A stretch of 64,000 nt of DNA from the NCBI GenBank assembly GCA_025454915.1, contig JALONN010000010.1:76339-140338 (forward strand), in the 5' to 3' direction. The position numbers and the translations under genes were made by a program. This document shows, piece after piece, positions 25,737 to 35,612 of the stretch (positions within the stretch are counted from its first letter, which is position 1; each line of letters begins with the position of its first letter). The stretch is from Raineya sp. GTDB lineage: Bacteria > Bacteroidota > Bacteroidia > Cytophagales > Thermonemataceae. The notes under the pieces are model-generated. The model was not told the DNA's origin. It made no database searches and saw only the letters and a list, made by a program, of their open reading frames with translations.

Positions 25737-26408
25737 TCAGTTTGTTGGAGAAGCACTATTCCTCGGATCATCCTCAGGCAATCGACAAAGATGATAAGAG
25801 ACTTTTAAAATAAAAAGATAAAATCCAAACATATCTAAAGATGCTACCCTATCAGATATGGTTTTTTCTTTTGATAGATTCAATTCATCCGTAGGATACC
25901 AAAAAACTCTATCCAAAAGAGCAATATATTCTAATCCATTTTTCTTATTTGGGGGTAAGTAGAAAACATTAGAATTTTGTTGATTCTTGATATTTGTTAA
26001 AATATTATCACGATTTGGATGATTTTCTAATTTTTTTGAAAAATTGGAAAACTTTGTCAATGGAGCAAATAATACTTGTTTTGGAATATCACGATTTTTA
26101 TCATCAATATTTATATCACAAGTATTAGAAATAATTATTGCGGCAGTTTCTTTTGATAGGTATAATTTAGTTTTAGAATCAAAAATAGGATGCCTAATAG
26201 AAGTAAGTATATCTCCTTGTAAGAAATGGGTTGGGGTGTTTTCTAAATAAAAATCAGTATAATACTTAGCAGGCAAAGACTGCCCAACCCTTTTTTCACT
26301 TTTGGGATGGAACTGTTCCAAGCCTGCTCTTAACTTTCCCTTGTCTGTATCACTTAAATAATGTTGGGAAAGAACCCTATCAAAAAAATCTGTTTCAAAT
26401 AAACTCAT
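25737..26408 (-). CDS. accessory protein of three-gene cassette ('IISNTCDI' family)
   Basis: 223 aa 'AAIIISNTCDINIDDKNRDIPKQVLFAPL'; co-directional with next two genes. Confidence 0.5.
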   Translation of the reverse strand: MSLFETDFFDRVLSQHYLSDTDKGKLRAGLEQFHPKSEKRVGQSLPAKYYTDFYLENTPTHFLQGDILTSIRHPIFDSKTKLYLSKETAAIIISNTCDINIDDKNRDIPKQVLFAPLTKFSNFSKKLENHPNRDNILTNIKNQQNSNVFYLPPNKKNGLEYIALLDRVFWYPTDELNLSKEKTISDRVASLDMFGFYLFILKVSYHLCRLPEDDPRNSASPTN

Positions 26409-26434
26409 TATATCTTTATAACGTACCAGTTTTC

Positions 26435-26749
26435 TTAATCTTCATATAAAGATTCTAATAACAAATCGTAAACTTCTCCAGTCAAAGGTTTAGTATTTTG
26501 GAACAACTCTTTGCCAAATGACATAATATCAAATTGATCAGTCAAAGGAATTATATCTGAATCTGTTATTATAGATTTAGACAAACGCACATTCGTTGAA
26601 TAAGATTTAAAAATCTCGTCTTGATTTATAATAGAAGTCAATGAGTGACCAAAGTAATAATCAATTTTAGATTTTTCCTTGGATTCTTTTAAATTCCATA
26701 AAGATACTATTTGTGCAGGTTTATTAGGGATTTCTGAAATCGCTGCCAT
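26435..26749 (-). CDS. small accessory protein of cassette
   Basis: 104 aa between the other two cassette genes. Confidence 0.5.
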   Translation of the reverse strand: MAAISEIPNKPAQIVSLWNLKESKEKSKIDYYFGHSLTSIINQDEIFKSYSTNVRLSKSIITDSDIIPLTDQFDIMSFGKELFQNTKPLTGEVYDLLLESLYED

Positions 26750-26760
26750 AGTTTTAGATT

Positions 26761-27495
26761 TTACCTTAGTTTGTTTTTGAAATTTTCGGTTATAACTGTT
26801 TTAAATACTTCAACAGCATTTACATGCACATTATTGGCCAAGGTTTGCCAATCTGCCGCATCATCAGGGTATGTTCCAGTACAGTTTATTTGTACTGTAA
26901 CCATTTTTTTAGGAGGAGCACTAGTTTTTGTTTGGCATATAGTGTTTATAAGAACTCTAATTGTGTCATTTATGAAAAAATCACTATTGAAAACATGATT
27001 AATTTCTCTACCTTTTGAAAAACTACTCATATCGGGAACAAACTTCAAATAATCAACCAACTTCTCTTCAATATCAATCGAAAACTCATTTATATACATT
27101 ACTTGCACATCTATGAGCCTTCTGCCCAAGTTTAGATCAAAATATATGCCTAAATATTTTTCGATTTTTGGAAAAAAAGTATCCCATCCATCATATTTAT
27201 TTAGGGCATGTACTGAAAGGCTATCTTTGCTCATTATTATTGCATCATAGTCTTCTTCTGTCCTATATATTATTTGAAGATCATTTTGTATAGTTTCACT
27301 TGAAAAATCTTTAGGGTCATTTGAAATGTTAAATTTAACTTGAACAGGTCTTCGCTCTTCTGTTTTAGTAAATCCAAATTTCTCTATTTCTTTATAGAAG
27401 TCTGCAAATTTACCAACATTCCAAGATGTTTCTAAACTTGTGTCAAAACGAAATAAACAAACTACTTCTTTGATTTTGTGGTTTTTAAATTCCAT
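26761..27495 (-). CDS. TIGR04255-like protein
   Basis: 'KEVVCLFRFDTSLETSWNVGKFADFYKEIEKFGFTKTEERRPVQ' N-term and overall 244-aa layout. Confidence 0.55.
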   Translation of the reverse strand: MEFKNHKIKEVVCLFRFDTSLETSWNVGKFADFYKEIEKFGFTKTEERRPVQVKFNISNDPKDFSSETIQNDLQIIYRTEEDYDAIIMSKDSLSVHALNKYDGWDTFFPKIEKYLGIYFDLNLGRRLIDVQVMYINEFSIDIEEKLVDYLKFVPDMSSFSKGREINHVFNSDFFINDTIRVLINTICQTKTSAPPKKMVTVQINCTGTYPDDAADWQTLANNVHVNAVEVFKTVITENFKNKLR

Positions 27496-27671
27496 TTTTA
27501 TGGTTTTTTATAAAAAACAGACAAAATTAATAGTTTATTTTATAATTTATATATTTTTTTCAACAAGCTATGATTTTTTTAATTAAAAATGAATAAAAAT
27601 CATAGCTACTTTTCGTAAAACAGTATTTTTCGATAAATGTTTTATAATGTCTTTTACAAATATTTGTAAAA

Positions 27672-28193
27672 TTAATTAGATAGTCTCATCTTTTTTATGA
27701 TATGATGAGCCGAGAGGAAAGAGTTTACCATTGGATACATATATACAAAACCAAAAGATAGTAATAAGAATTCTTCAATAAATATTTCTTTTGCCCTGAA
27801 TCTTAATAAATCAATCAACATAAACATAAGACCAAATAAAAATAAAATCAAAGAGGCAATTGTAAGTATTTTAAAAAATAATGGTATGCGAATTTTAACT
27901 TCATCATTCTCAATCTTAATGTAGCCGTAAGCATTCGAGACAGTCTTCCAATCAACGTCATTTTTTTTTCTAAAATTCTCTAAAGTCTTTAGTTTGGACA
28001 GTTTTATATTTAGCTTGAAGGCTTCTTTCAACCTGTTGTATTCAATGTAGTCTTCATTCATAGACTTGGCATCTTCATTCAAAAAATTATCAGATTTTAA
28101 ATAACGTGTACTTTGTTTACTTTGTCTTATCAAAAAATATCCACCAATAAGTGCAACAATTATTGGAACTAAACTATTGATTAAATCTTTCAT
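27672..28193 (-). CDS. membrane protein with cytoplasmic/coiled middle region
   Basis: N-terminal TM and two C-terminal TMs. Confidence 0.5.
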   Translation of the reverse strand: MKDLINSLVPIIVALIGGYFLIRQSKQSTRYLKSDNFLNEDAKSMNEDYIEYNRLKEAFKLNIKLSKLKTLENFRKKNDVDWKTVSNAYGYIKIENDEVKIRIPLFFKILTIASLILFLFGLMFMLIDLLRFRAKEIFIEEFLLLSFGFVYMYPMVNSFLSAHHIIKKMRLSN

Positions 28194-28254
28194 AAGCGTT
28201 TTTTTCTAAAGTAAGTAAATAATTTATATATTACAAGCAAATGAGATAATATTA

Positions 28255-28611
28255 TTAAGATAAAGAAAAGGCATCTATCTCAGATAATTTTATTCTTATA
28301 AAATTTTTATTCCTTCCCACATCAGAAGAAGTAACAACATTTTTTAAATGTATAAAGTCTATTTTTGGATTGCTGTTACTTTTAGAGGCTTCAGACAAGT
28401 CTTTAAAAGCTGAAATTGCAAGAATTTTATTTTTATCCTTACTATTTTTTTCATAAAAATCAGCCAAATATTCGTAGTACTTATATTCTGGTATTAAAGT
28501 ACCATTGATACAAACACCTTTTAAAATTACAAATATTGATAATTCTCCTTCTGAGAGCAACGCTTTTACAAAAGTTAATAAAAGCTCATCTTTAGAATCT
28601 ATTAAATCCAT
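28255..28611 (-). CDS. GvpU-like protein
   Basis: 'LSIFVILKGVCINGTLIPEYKYYEYLADFY...IDFIHLKNVV...FIRIKLSEIDAFSL'; ATG at 28611 used because the 28653 start lies inside a terminator. Confidence 0.5.
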   Translation of the reverse strand: MDLIDSKDELLLTFVKALLSEGELSIFVILKGVCINGTLIPEYKYYEYLADFYEKNSKDKNKILAISAFKDLSEASKSNSNPKIDFIHLKNVVTSSDVGRNKNFIRIKLSEIDAFSLS

Positions 28612-28639
28612 ATCTATTAGTTTTTGGCAACCTACAAAA

Positions 28640-28690
28640 TAAAAAAACACCACACAATCAGGGAATCCCTGATTTTTGCATGGTGTAATG
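28640..28690 (-). terminator. intrinsic terminator (minus strand)
   Basis: CACCATGCAAAAATCAGGGATTCCCTGATTGTGTGGTGTTTTTTTATTTT on minus strand. Confidence 0.7.
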
Positions 28691-28849
28691 AAATAATTTT
28701 TTAGGCAATTTTTAGTAATACAAACCTTGTTATTTATAATAAATTAGGGTATAGATGCTAAATTAATGGTGTAATATTTTGTAAAAAATTTAAGAAAAAC
28801 GTCAAAATTAAATGTTATAACATTTAATTGAAATTTGATTTTTTAGATT

Positions 28850-29392
28850 TTACTCCTCATAAAGCACATTAAATTCTTTTTCAATTATATCAATTTCTCT
28901 ATTGATATGTTCTTTCTTTTCCTCTTCAGTCAATACCTCCAAATCCAAAATGCTTCTAATTTTGGAAGTGGCATGCCTTACAATGTGGCTGAGCTTAAAG
29001 GCTATTTTCTTGGAGTATCGATACAAAACTACCAATAGGATAGAAAGGCTAAGAGAGGTAAAAAATAAGTCCTCATGTGGATCAAACTCTTCTTTGTAGG
29101 GCAATTTTTCCAAAAACTTCATAAACTGATAAGAGATAGCAAAAACAGTGAAATTTCTATTCCTTGCTAAATAAATACCCACCAAAGTAATACAGGGGGC
29201 TAAAGATTGCTGGGAGAGCCAGATATAATAATAAAACGTATCATAATACAAGATCTTCCAATCCAACAAAGCTTTAGGCAAAATTATATGTAAATTATGA
29301 AATATTGGTAGGCTTAAAATCAATATAAGCCCTACTTTTCTTGTAGGACTCATATTCATAAAGGTTTGAAATGCTTTGAAATTGCTTATCAT
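28850..29392 (-). CDS. multi-TM membrane protein
   Basis: 180 aa, three hydrophobic segments then charged C-term. Confidence 0.5.
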   Translation of the reverse strand: MISNFKAFQTFMNMSPTRKVGLILILSLPIFHNLHIILPKALLDWKILYYDTFYYYIWLSQQSLAPCITLVGIYLARNRNFTVFAISYQFMKFLEKLPYKEEFDPHEDLFFTSLSLSILLVVLYRYSKKIAFKLSHIVRHATSKIRSILDLEVLTEEEKKEHINREIDIIEKEFNVLYEE

Positions 29393-29676
29393 AAGTTCTC
29401 TTCAATGATTTCTTGGATATTGGTTTTGGTTGATTGTGTTAAAGATGGGTCATTAAGCAAAGCAATAATTCCATCACGATCAATGAGGTTATTGGCTAAG
29501 GCATACAGCAAATCATCTTTGATTTCTGATTTTGGCTTATTGTTCAAACAAGTAGGCCAAGTGCTACTTCCGGGGAAGCATTTTCTTGTAGGTCCGTCAG
29601 GCATATTATTGTTGGTTAGTTGGTGGCTGTGTAGGGGTTTCAACAGCAGGTTTATCATATCCCATTTCCTGGGCAA
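29389..29676 (-). CDS. small hypothetical protein downstream of portal
   Basis: 95 aa overlapping portal 3' end. Confidence 0.4.
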   Translation of the reverse strand: MPRKWDMINLLLKPLHSHQLTNNNMPDGPTRKCFPGSSTWPTCLNNKPKSEIKDDLLYALANNLIDRDGIIALLNDPSLTQSTKTNIQEIIEENL

Positions 29677-30952
29677 ACTGCTCTTGAGAAATAATACCTT
29701 CAGCTTTAAGTTTCATAAGATTATCTATCTTGACTCCTTGGGCTTCATGTTCAAGTTTTTGGTCACTAAGCACAGGTTTATCAAACTTCACTTCTAAATT
29801 CACATCATAGCCTTGCATCAAAAGATGCATCTCAAAAAGGTCTTCTAGGAAGTATGCTATAATATTTTGAAAAGAAGTAATTTTTGATGTAAATATTGTA
29901 AGCAATATTTTCCCAAATGTTTCTGCTCTACTTTGTTGCCTACCCAATAAGTTAGGGTCTTGCTTCAAGCCTGCCATTGTATTGATGTCATTGAGCATCA
30001 TGATGTCTTTGGCATTATCTCCATCCATCATTTTACTGCCTGTTAGCTTGAATTCGTGACTATCTTTATAGCCCATCACGTATCCACTATTCATGTTTTT
30101 CTCAACTTGTGGACGAGCTTTTTCAAGATAAGCTAAACATCTTTCATAATAAGCGTCAGGGGTTTCATTCTCTTCTTGGGGAGGAGCTGTGAGTAATACC
30201 TCCAAGAACCCCATCAAGCCAAACTTTTCAGCCACTTTGGCAAACCCTTTCAGGAGGTTTCTTTCAATTCCTATACTTTCTAAGGCTGCTAAGAATGGAG
30301 GAATACCATAAGGATTATTATTATCCGAACTGATAGCAGAATAAGTATAAGTAGTAGTATTTAGCTGTTTATACCCATTGGGAGCTTTTGAATTTTTTTG
30401 GTGAGGGACATAATCCCCATCAATTGAAAAAAAACGTATTGTATAGGGATTTACAAGCGGAATCTTTACAATTTCAGTTAGTTTTGCGTTTGGGACTTTC
30501 TCTATGGATAAGCATCCATTAATTGCCATCTGACGAAGCATATTATTGATAGCAACGTCAAGATTTAGTTTTTTATGTAAAGCCTTTAATATCTTCCGAA
30601 TTTTCTTGTCGGCTCTTTTCCCAGTATCTTCTAATATGACATTATAGGGTGTATTAGCCAAATTGATAATGTTATCTACTGCCAAAGAAACATTCCCATT
30701 AAATATTGCATAGCGTTGCAATAGTGGCAACCATTCAACCCCAAATGTTGGCTCAAGAGGTGTTCTTGAGAATCTAATATTATACAAATCAGAATCTTCA
30801 TTGACTGTCTCTCTACCCAAAGAAGCCCTATTACCCATAGGCATTTCAGGAGGATTCTTTTTAACATATATTTCTTTTACCTCTGTTTTTTTGCTTGAAA
30901 ACAAAGATATAAAGGAAGACCAAAACCAAGCCATAACATATTTTTTTATCAA
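29606..30952 (-). CDS. phage portal protein
   Basis: 448 aa; 'YGIPPFLAALESIGIERNLLKGFAKVAEKFGLMGFLEV...PNLLGRQQSRAETFGKILLTIFTSKITSFQNIIAYFLEDLF'. Confidence 0.75.
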   Translation of the reverse strand: MIKKYVMAWFWSSFISLFSSKKTEVKEIYVKKNPPEMPMGNRASLGRETVNEDSDLYNIRFSRTPLEPTFGVEWLPLLQRYAIFNGNVSLAVDNIINLANTPYNVILEDTGKRADKKIRKILKALHKKLNLDVAINNMLRQMAINGCLSIEKVPNAKLTEIVKIPLVNPYTIRFFSIDGDYVPHQKNSKAPNGYKQLNTTTYTYSAISSDNNNPYGIPPFLAALESIGIERNLLKGFAKVAEKFGLMGFLEVLLTAPPQEENETPDAYYERCLAYLEKARPQVEKNMNSGYVMGYKDSHEFKLTGSKMMDGDNAKDIMMLNDINTMAGLKQDPNLLGRQQSRAETFGKILLTIFTSKITSFQNIIAYFLEDLFEMHLLMQGYDVNLEVKFDKPVLSDQKLEHEAQGVKIDNLMKLKAEGIISQEQFAQEMGYDKPAVETPTQPPTNQQ

Positions 30953-31062
30953 AATTAACTTTTTTCGTTAAAAATATTTTATTTTATTTAAAAAATTTTA
31001 GTGAAATTATTTTTTTTTGTTACTTTTGCTATATCAATATCTGAGGCTTTATTTCCTTTATT

Positions 31063-32406
31063 ATGAATAGTTCAATAAGATTAGAATTAGGGCGTTCAAG
31101 CCAAATTCCACAAGACACAGCACAAGCTAAAGCAGCAGCAGAGGCTTTTGGCATGGCATTCTCAGCAGAAGATGCACCTACCTATATAGTTGCTTCACAA
31201 TCATCAGCAGATGGGGGAACTTCATCATCAGAAACACAGTTTGATGGCGAATTTCTAAGAGTTCCTTTCAGAGCTATCACAGCTACAATGGTAGGAGCTT
31301 ACAGTTTCAAAGCTACCGATTTTAGTACACCTGGTGTATTGCAATCAGCTATGAAAATGATTGTAGGAAAGGCAGCATTTAAGAACCATGACCTTTGGGA
31401 TGTTGAAAGTGCCATTGGTACCATTGAATCCGCAAAGTGGACTGCTCAAAACGGAGATATTCCTGCTGGTATTGATATTATGTTTAAGATTAATGCCAAA
31501 AACAATCCTCGTATTGCTAATTCTTTACAGAACAATGAGATTCAGTCTTGCTCTGTAACAATTGATTTTGATTGGGAACCAAGCCACAGAGAAAAATACA
31601 CTGATAAAAATGGAAATTTTGATTGGTGGGAATTCTACTGGGATGTTGGTAGTATTGCAGCAGATGGCAAAATGATATGTCGTAAAGCTACCAAAGTTAA
31701 TGATATTCACGAATGCTCTCTGGTTAGTTTAGGGGCTGATCCATACGCAAAACGCCTTGATAGCAATGGAAAGCCTATCAATATTGATAGAGCTGGAATA
31801 CTTTCTATGTGTAAAGAAGGGAACTTCACTCAAGAGCCTATTTTGTATGTAAAACAAGATTTGAAGTTTCAAATCAATCCAGAAGATGATTTTGAAGAGG
31901 CTATTCAGTTCGCTTATTCAAAACTGAAAAAACAGTATGATGTAAATACTGAACTCAATAAGCAAAAAGAAGCCTTAGAGTCAAAATTAAGTTTTTCAAA
32001 AGATAGCACTGAAGAGCTTAATAAAGCCAATGAGGAACTTGCAAAACTAAAAGAGCAATTAGCTCAATATGAGCAATTCGAAGCCTACAAAGCCAAAGCA
32101 GAGAAGTATGATGCAAACCTCAAGGCTCAACGTGATGAGGTTGTGAGGCTTTATAAATTGGCTAATCCTAAAAATATCCAAGAAGAACTCGTGAAATTGA
32201 TTGAAGGCTCTGAAGGCATACAACTAGATGCCTTTGCAAAACAATACGGGGGTTCTCTTATCAATATGTTTTCTCCGAAGTGTGGTGATTGTGGCTCTTA
32301 TAATATCAACCATCAAAGCACTGAGCATGAGAAAATAGAGAATGAAAATAAGGTTCAGATGTCGGATGAAGAGTATAAAAGAACCTTCAAATCCATGAAG
32401 ATTTAA
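31063..32406 (+). CDS. prohead protease-scaffold fusion
   Basis: Protease-like N-half ('HDLWDVESAIGTIESAKW', 'IHECSLVSLGADPYA') followed by long coiled coil. Confidence 0.65.
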   Translation: MNSSIRLELGRSSQIPQDTAQAKAAAEAFGMAFSAEDAPTYIVASQSSADGGTSSSETQFDGEFLRVPFRAITATMVGAYSFKATDFSTPGVLQSAMKMIVGKAAFKNHDLWDVESAIGTIESAKWTAQNGDIPAGIDIMFKINAKNNPRIANSLQNNEIQSCSVTIDFDWEPSHREKYTDKNGNFDWWEFYWDVGSIAADGKMICRKATKVNDIHECSLVSLGADPYAKRLDSNGKPINIDRAGILSMCKEGNFTQEPILYVKQDLKFQINPEDDFEEAIQFAYSKLKKQYDVNTELNKQKEALESKLSFSKDSTEELNKANEELAKLKEQLAQYEQFEAYKAKAEKYDANLKAQRDEVVRLYKLANPKNIQEELVKLIEGSEGIQLDAFAKQYGGSLINMFSPKCGDCGSYNINHQSTEHEKIENENKVQMSDEEYKRTFKSMKI

Positions 32407-32447
32407 TATAGAAATCAAGTTGTTCAACTCTCAAATTTTATAAAAAG

Positions 32448-32843
32448 ATGGCATATTCATCAAAAAATTTATCCATTTCTTTCAACAGGGCAACAGGAAA
32501 AGAGTTCCCCGTTGGAGCTTCCGTAGCTCTCACTTCTGCGGGTGTTTTAGATACACCTACCACTCATGAGCTAACTATTGGTATAGTTGCTTCTAATCAT
32601 GAAGATTTTGGGAGAACTACTGTTGATACCATTTTTACAAATACAGTAAAAGGTATTGCTAAAGTAAATACAAACGCAGGCGTGCTTGTAAAAGAGGTAT
32701 TCACTGATAGTGTTACAAATAATAAGCCTACTTATACACTTGCTGCACAAGGCAATTATGCAATTGGTATTGCATTAACTACTGCCACGGCAGGCAACGA
32801 GATAGAGATAGGCATATTAGCTGCTCCTATCGTAAAATCTTAA
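32448..32843 (+). CDS. head decoration/stabilisation protein
   Basis: 131 aa beta-rich DUF2190-like between protease and capsid genes. Confidence 0.55.
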   Translation: MAYSSKNLSISFNRATGKEFPVGASVALTSAGVLDTPTTHELTIGIVASNHEDFGRTTVDTIFTNTVKGIAKVNTNAGVLVKEVFTDSVTNNKPTYTLAAQGNYAIGIALTTATAGNEIEIGILAAPIVKS

Positions 32844-32902
32844 TCTTAATTCATTGGGTTAAGATAACAACTTGATTTTCAAACTTTAAAAATTTCAATA
32901 AA

Positions 32903-34126
32903 ATGAAAAAAGTTCATAGATTAAATGTAGAAAATAAACAAGTCAAAGATGAAGTTCAAAAACTTCACAAGGAGCAAGGAGTTGTAGCTACATTCAGTAA
33001 TGAAAGTCTCACTAAAAATATAGCTGCTGACTTAAAATCTGGCTTCAAAATGTTTGAAGCATTGTTACAATCGGGTGCCAATAATACCGTTGCAAATCCA
33101 CTTCAATATTCTTTTGCTGACTTTGTTCACGAACGTTGGGGATTTTCAAAGTCTGAAAATGGTAGCCCTGATAGTTTTTACCATCAATTAGGGATTGACC
33201 CTAGCCAACACACATTGGCTAGCTTGTATCAACAATTCCCAGAGGGCGAAACAAGAGAATGGCTGGCTCCTGCCATCATTCGTGAGGCAATCCGTGAAGG
33301 TATCATCTCTGACCCAATGTATCAGGAATTGATTCGTGCAAATGTTGGAGTAAATTCAACATCTGTCCAAATGCCAAAGGTATTAGTCTCTGATTCCAAT
33401 GTAAAAGAAGTGTCTGAGGGAGAAACAATTCCCATTGGTACAACCAAATTTGGTAAAAAGACTGTAAACCTACGCAAGTATGCTTATGGTATTGAGGTGA
33501 GTTACGAGGTACTCCAATTCGTTCCTTTGAATATCATTGCTACGTACATGGAGGATACGGGTAATAAATTTATCAGAGGCTTAAACACAAGAGCAATCAA
33601 GACTTTGATTGAAGGGGATCAGGCGGATGCTTCTGAGTCTGTTGGGGTAATTGGGGTAGATACTACCAATACTCTTGCATACAAAGATTTATTAAGAGGT
33701 TGGTTGAGAATGCAACTTTTAGGAAGACGCCCTTCTGCAATGCTTGCAAATGAAGTAATGAGTTTGGAGGTTCTTGAAATGCCAGAGTTTAAAAACTATA
33801 TTCAAGGACAGCCAAGAATTGGTTTAAATATCAAAACTCCATTGCCTCAGACTCAAAATCACTATCTACATAGTGCTGCTCCTGCAAAATCTATTGTCTT
33901 GCTTGATACGCTTCAAACAATGATGCAATTAACTGCAATGGACTTGATGGTAGAATCTGATAGAATTGTTGCTAAGCAATTAGAAGGCACTTATGCCTCT
34001 ATGATTACAGGCTTCTCTACTCTTCAGAGAGATGCAAGACTTGTAATTGATAAATCAAAAGCATTCAGCTCATTCAATTTTGGCTCATTGCCATGGATGG
34101 CTACAAATGATGCTGTAGAATTATAA
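32903..34126 (+). CDS. major capsid protein
   Basis: 407 aa, position after protease/decoration and HK97-like layout. Confidence 0.75.
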   Translation: MKKVHRLNVENKQVKDEVQKLHKEQGVVATFSNESLTKNIAADLKSGFKMFEALLQSGANNTVANPLQYSFADFVHERWGFSKSENGSPDSFYHQLGIDPSQHTLASLYQQFPEGETREWLAPAIIREAIREGIISDPMYQELIRANVGVNSTSVQMPKVLVSDSNVKEVSEGETIPIGTTKFGKKTVNLRKYAYGIEVSYEVLQFVPLNIIATYMEDTGNKFIRGLNTRAIKTLIEGDQADASESVGVIGVDTTNTLAYKDLLRGWLRMQLLGRRPSAMLANEVMSLEVLEMPEFKNYIQGQPRIGLNIKTPLPQTQNHYLHSAAPAKSIVLLDTLQTMMQLTAMDLMVESDRIVAKQLEGTYASMITGFSTLQRDARLVIDKSKAFSSFNFGSLPWMATNDAVEL

Positions 34127-34150
34127 TCTCCAAACTTCTAATTTCCATCT

Positions 34151-34178
34151 AAGCCCTGCTTTTGGGTAGGGCTTTTAA
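34151..34178 (+). terminator. intrinsic terminator after capsid gene
   Basis: AAGCCCTGC-TTTTG-GGTAGGGCTTTT. Confidence 0.65.
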
Positions 34179-34188
34179 AATTAAAATT

Positions 34189-34431
34189 ATGGCAACAGTA
34201 AAAGTAAAACACAAGAAAGCGGGGAGTTATATACACCCTGTAACACGCGTATTAATTCCAAACGGTGATTTTGTTGAGGTAGAACATGATGATGAGATTG
34301 AGAAGCAAATTGTGCTTGGTCGTCTTGTGAAAGATGAAAGTGGGGAGAAGGAAGAGAAGGAGGATAAAAAGACGGAAAAGAAAGAGGATAAAAAGGAAGA
34401 TAAAAAAGATTCCAAAACTGACAAATCCTAA
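34189..34431 (+). CDS. small head-associated protein with K/E-rich tail
   Basis: ATG at 34189 (MATVKVKHKKAGSYIHPVTRVLIPNG). Confidence 0.5.
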   Translation: MATVKVKHKKAGSYIHPVTRVLIPNGDFVEVEHDDEIEKQIVLGRLVKDESGEKEEKEDKKTEKKEDKKEDKKDSKTDKS

Positions 34432-34652
34432 TGCGAAAAGTAAAAGTTCGATTAAAAGATAGTTCTGCTTCATTCGAGGATTCTGGGCAAAAATTAATAG
34501 GACGTTCTGTAATGAGTTTTCCTAAAACTGAAAAAGTAGAAAGGGGTATCAAAACAGGATTACTTTTGGTAGAAAAGGAAGAACCTCAAGAAGAAATTAA
34601 GCTTCTTAAGGAAGAAAAAGAGGAGAAAGAAGAAAAAAACAAAAAGAAATAA
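34431..34652 (+). CDS. small protein with K/E-rich tail
   Basis: 73 aa, ATG overlaps preceding stop. Confidence 0.45.
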   Translation: MRKVKVRLKDSSASFEDSGQKLIGRSVMSFPKTEKVERGIKTGLLLVEKEEPQEEIKLLKEEKEEKEEKNKKK

Positions 34653-34655
34653 AAG

Positions 34656-35105
34656 ATGCTTGATAAAACGCTATTAGAGTTAGTAAAGGGCAGAATAACA
34701 GTAGCCACAGAAGATGAGGTAAAAGTAGAGGAAATAGGGATAGAAGTTATCATTGAACTTGAACCTTATCTCAAAAAGAACTTACCTTTTGAGGAATATA
34801 CTGACCTTGAAAAACTACTCATAGCAGATTACACGGCATACAAATTTCTTGATTTTGATTTCTCTATCAATAATTCTACTCAGGAAGCCCAAGGAGACAA
34901 TCCTATTAAAATCACAAAAGCAGATGTAGTTGAAGTACATTTTGATACTTCCAGAAGTAAGGATGATTCATTGATTCGGCTTACAAGTAGATTGAAAGCT
35001 TCTATTTGCCAAAAAGCTAAAACTCTGAATATAAGTTTGCCACTTTGTTCAAGTGGGCAATCTACGAAAAGTAATTACAGACCATTTATTACTTACACCC
35101 CATGA
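34656..35105 (+). CDS. head-tail connector-like protein
   Basis: 149 aa, position in head completion module. Confidence 0.5.
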   Translation: MLDKTLLELVKGRITVATEDEVKVEEIGIEVIIELEPYLKKNLPFEEYTDLEKLLIADYTAYKFLDFDFSINNSTQEAQGDNPIKITKADVVEVHFDTSRSKDDSLIRLTSRLKASICQKAKTLNISLPLCSSGQSTKSNYRPFITYTP

Positions 35106-35602
35106 AATCAAAAATCTTAATAGCATTTATGTTGCTTTTTGCAACGCTATCATTTGCAGTTCCTAAAATCGAAACGAAAATGCCTAATCCACTTCCTAAA
35201 GACAAATTACGAGAAGCCTTAAAAACGCCTTTCGATTTGATGGCTCAGATGGATATCGTCTATCATCTGAAAGCCCAGAAACCTGATCGGTTTAAAGAAG
35301 GAGAATCTTATGAAGTGACTAATTATAATATCAAGGGTTTAGTAGTTGAAGACCGAAAGAATACAGAAACCAATACTACCCTCCAAGGCAGTCGAACGAA
35401 TAACGAAGGATACCTGCTTATCAATTATGATTATGCTAATGATGCGGGTCTCGTTACTTCTGATGGAAATTTTAAAGGCAATCCAAATCGAGACACATTC
35501 ACATATCAAAATCGAGTCTATGAAATTATAGACATTGTTCCGGTTGGGCAACTCGTAGATGAGTTTACAGCATTCAAAATTTACTACAAATACAAGAAAT
35601 AG
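35102..35602 (+). CDS. head/neck-region protein with signal-peptide-like N-terminus
   Basis: 'MKSKILIAFMLLFATLSFAVPKIETKMPNPLPKDKLREAL...'. Confidence 0.5.
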   Translation: MKSKILIAFMLLFATLSFAVPKIETKMPNPLPKDKLREALKTPFDLMAQMDIVYHLKAQKPDRFKEGESYEVTNYNIKGLVVEDRKNTETNTTLQGSRTNNEGYLLINYDYANDAGLVTSDGNFKGNPNRDTFTYQNRVYEIIDIVPVGQLVDEFTAFKIYYKYKK

Positions 35603-35612
35603 AAATTATAAG

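Noticed and set aside
28255-28611. Gas vesicle gene cluster
   Set aside because: Only a GvpU-like protein; no gvpA or other gas vesicle genes in the window
34187-34552. Minus-strand ORFs (34187-34552, 34227-34424, 34252-34473)
   Set aside because: Mirror of the K/E-rich plus-strand coding repeats; S/F/L-rich low-complexity translations
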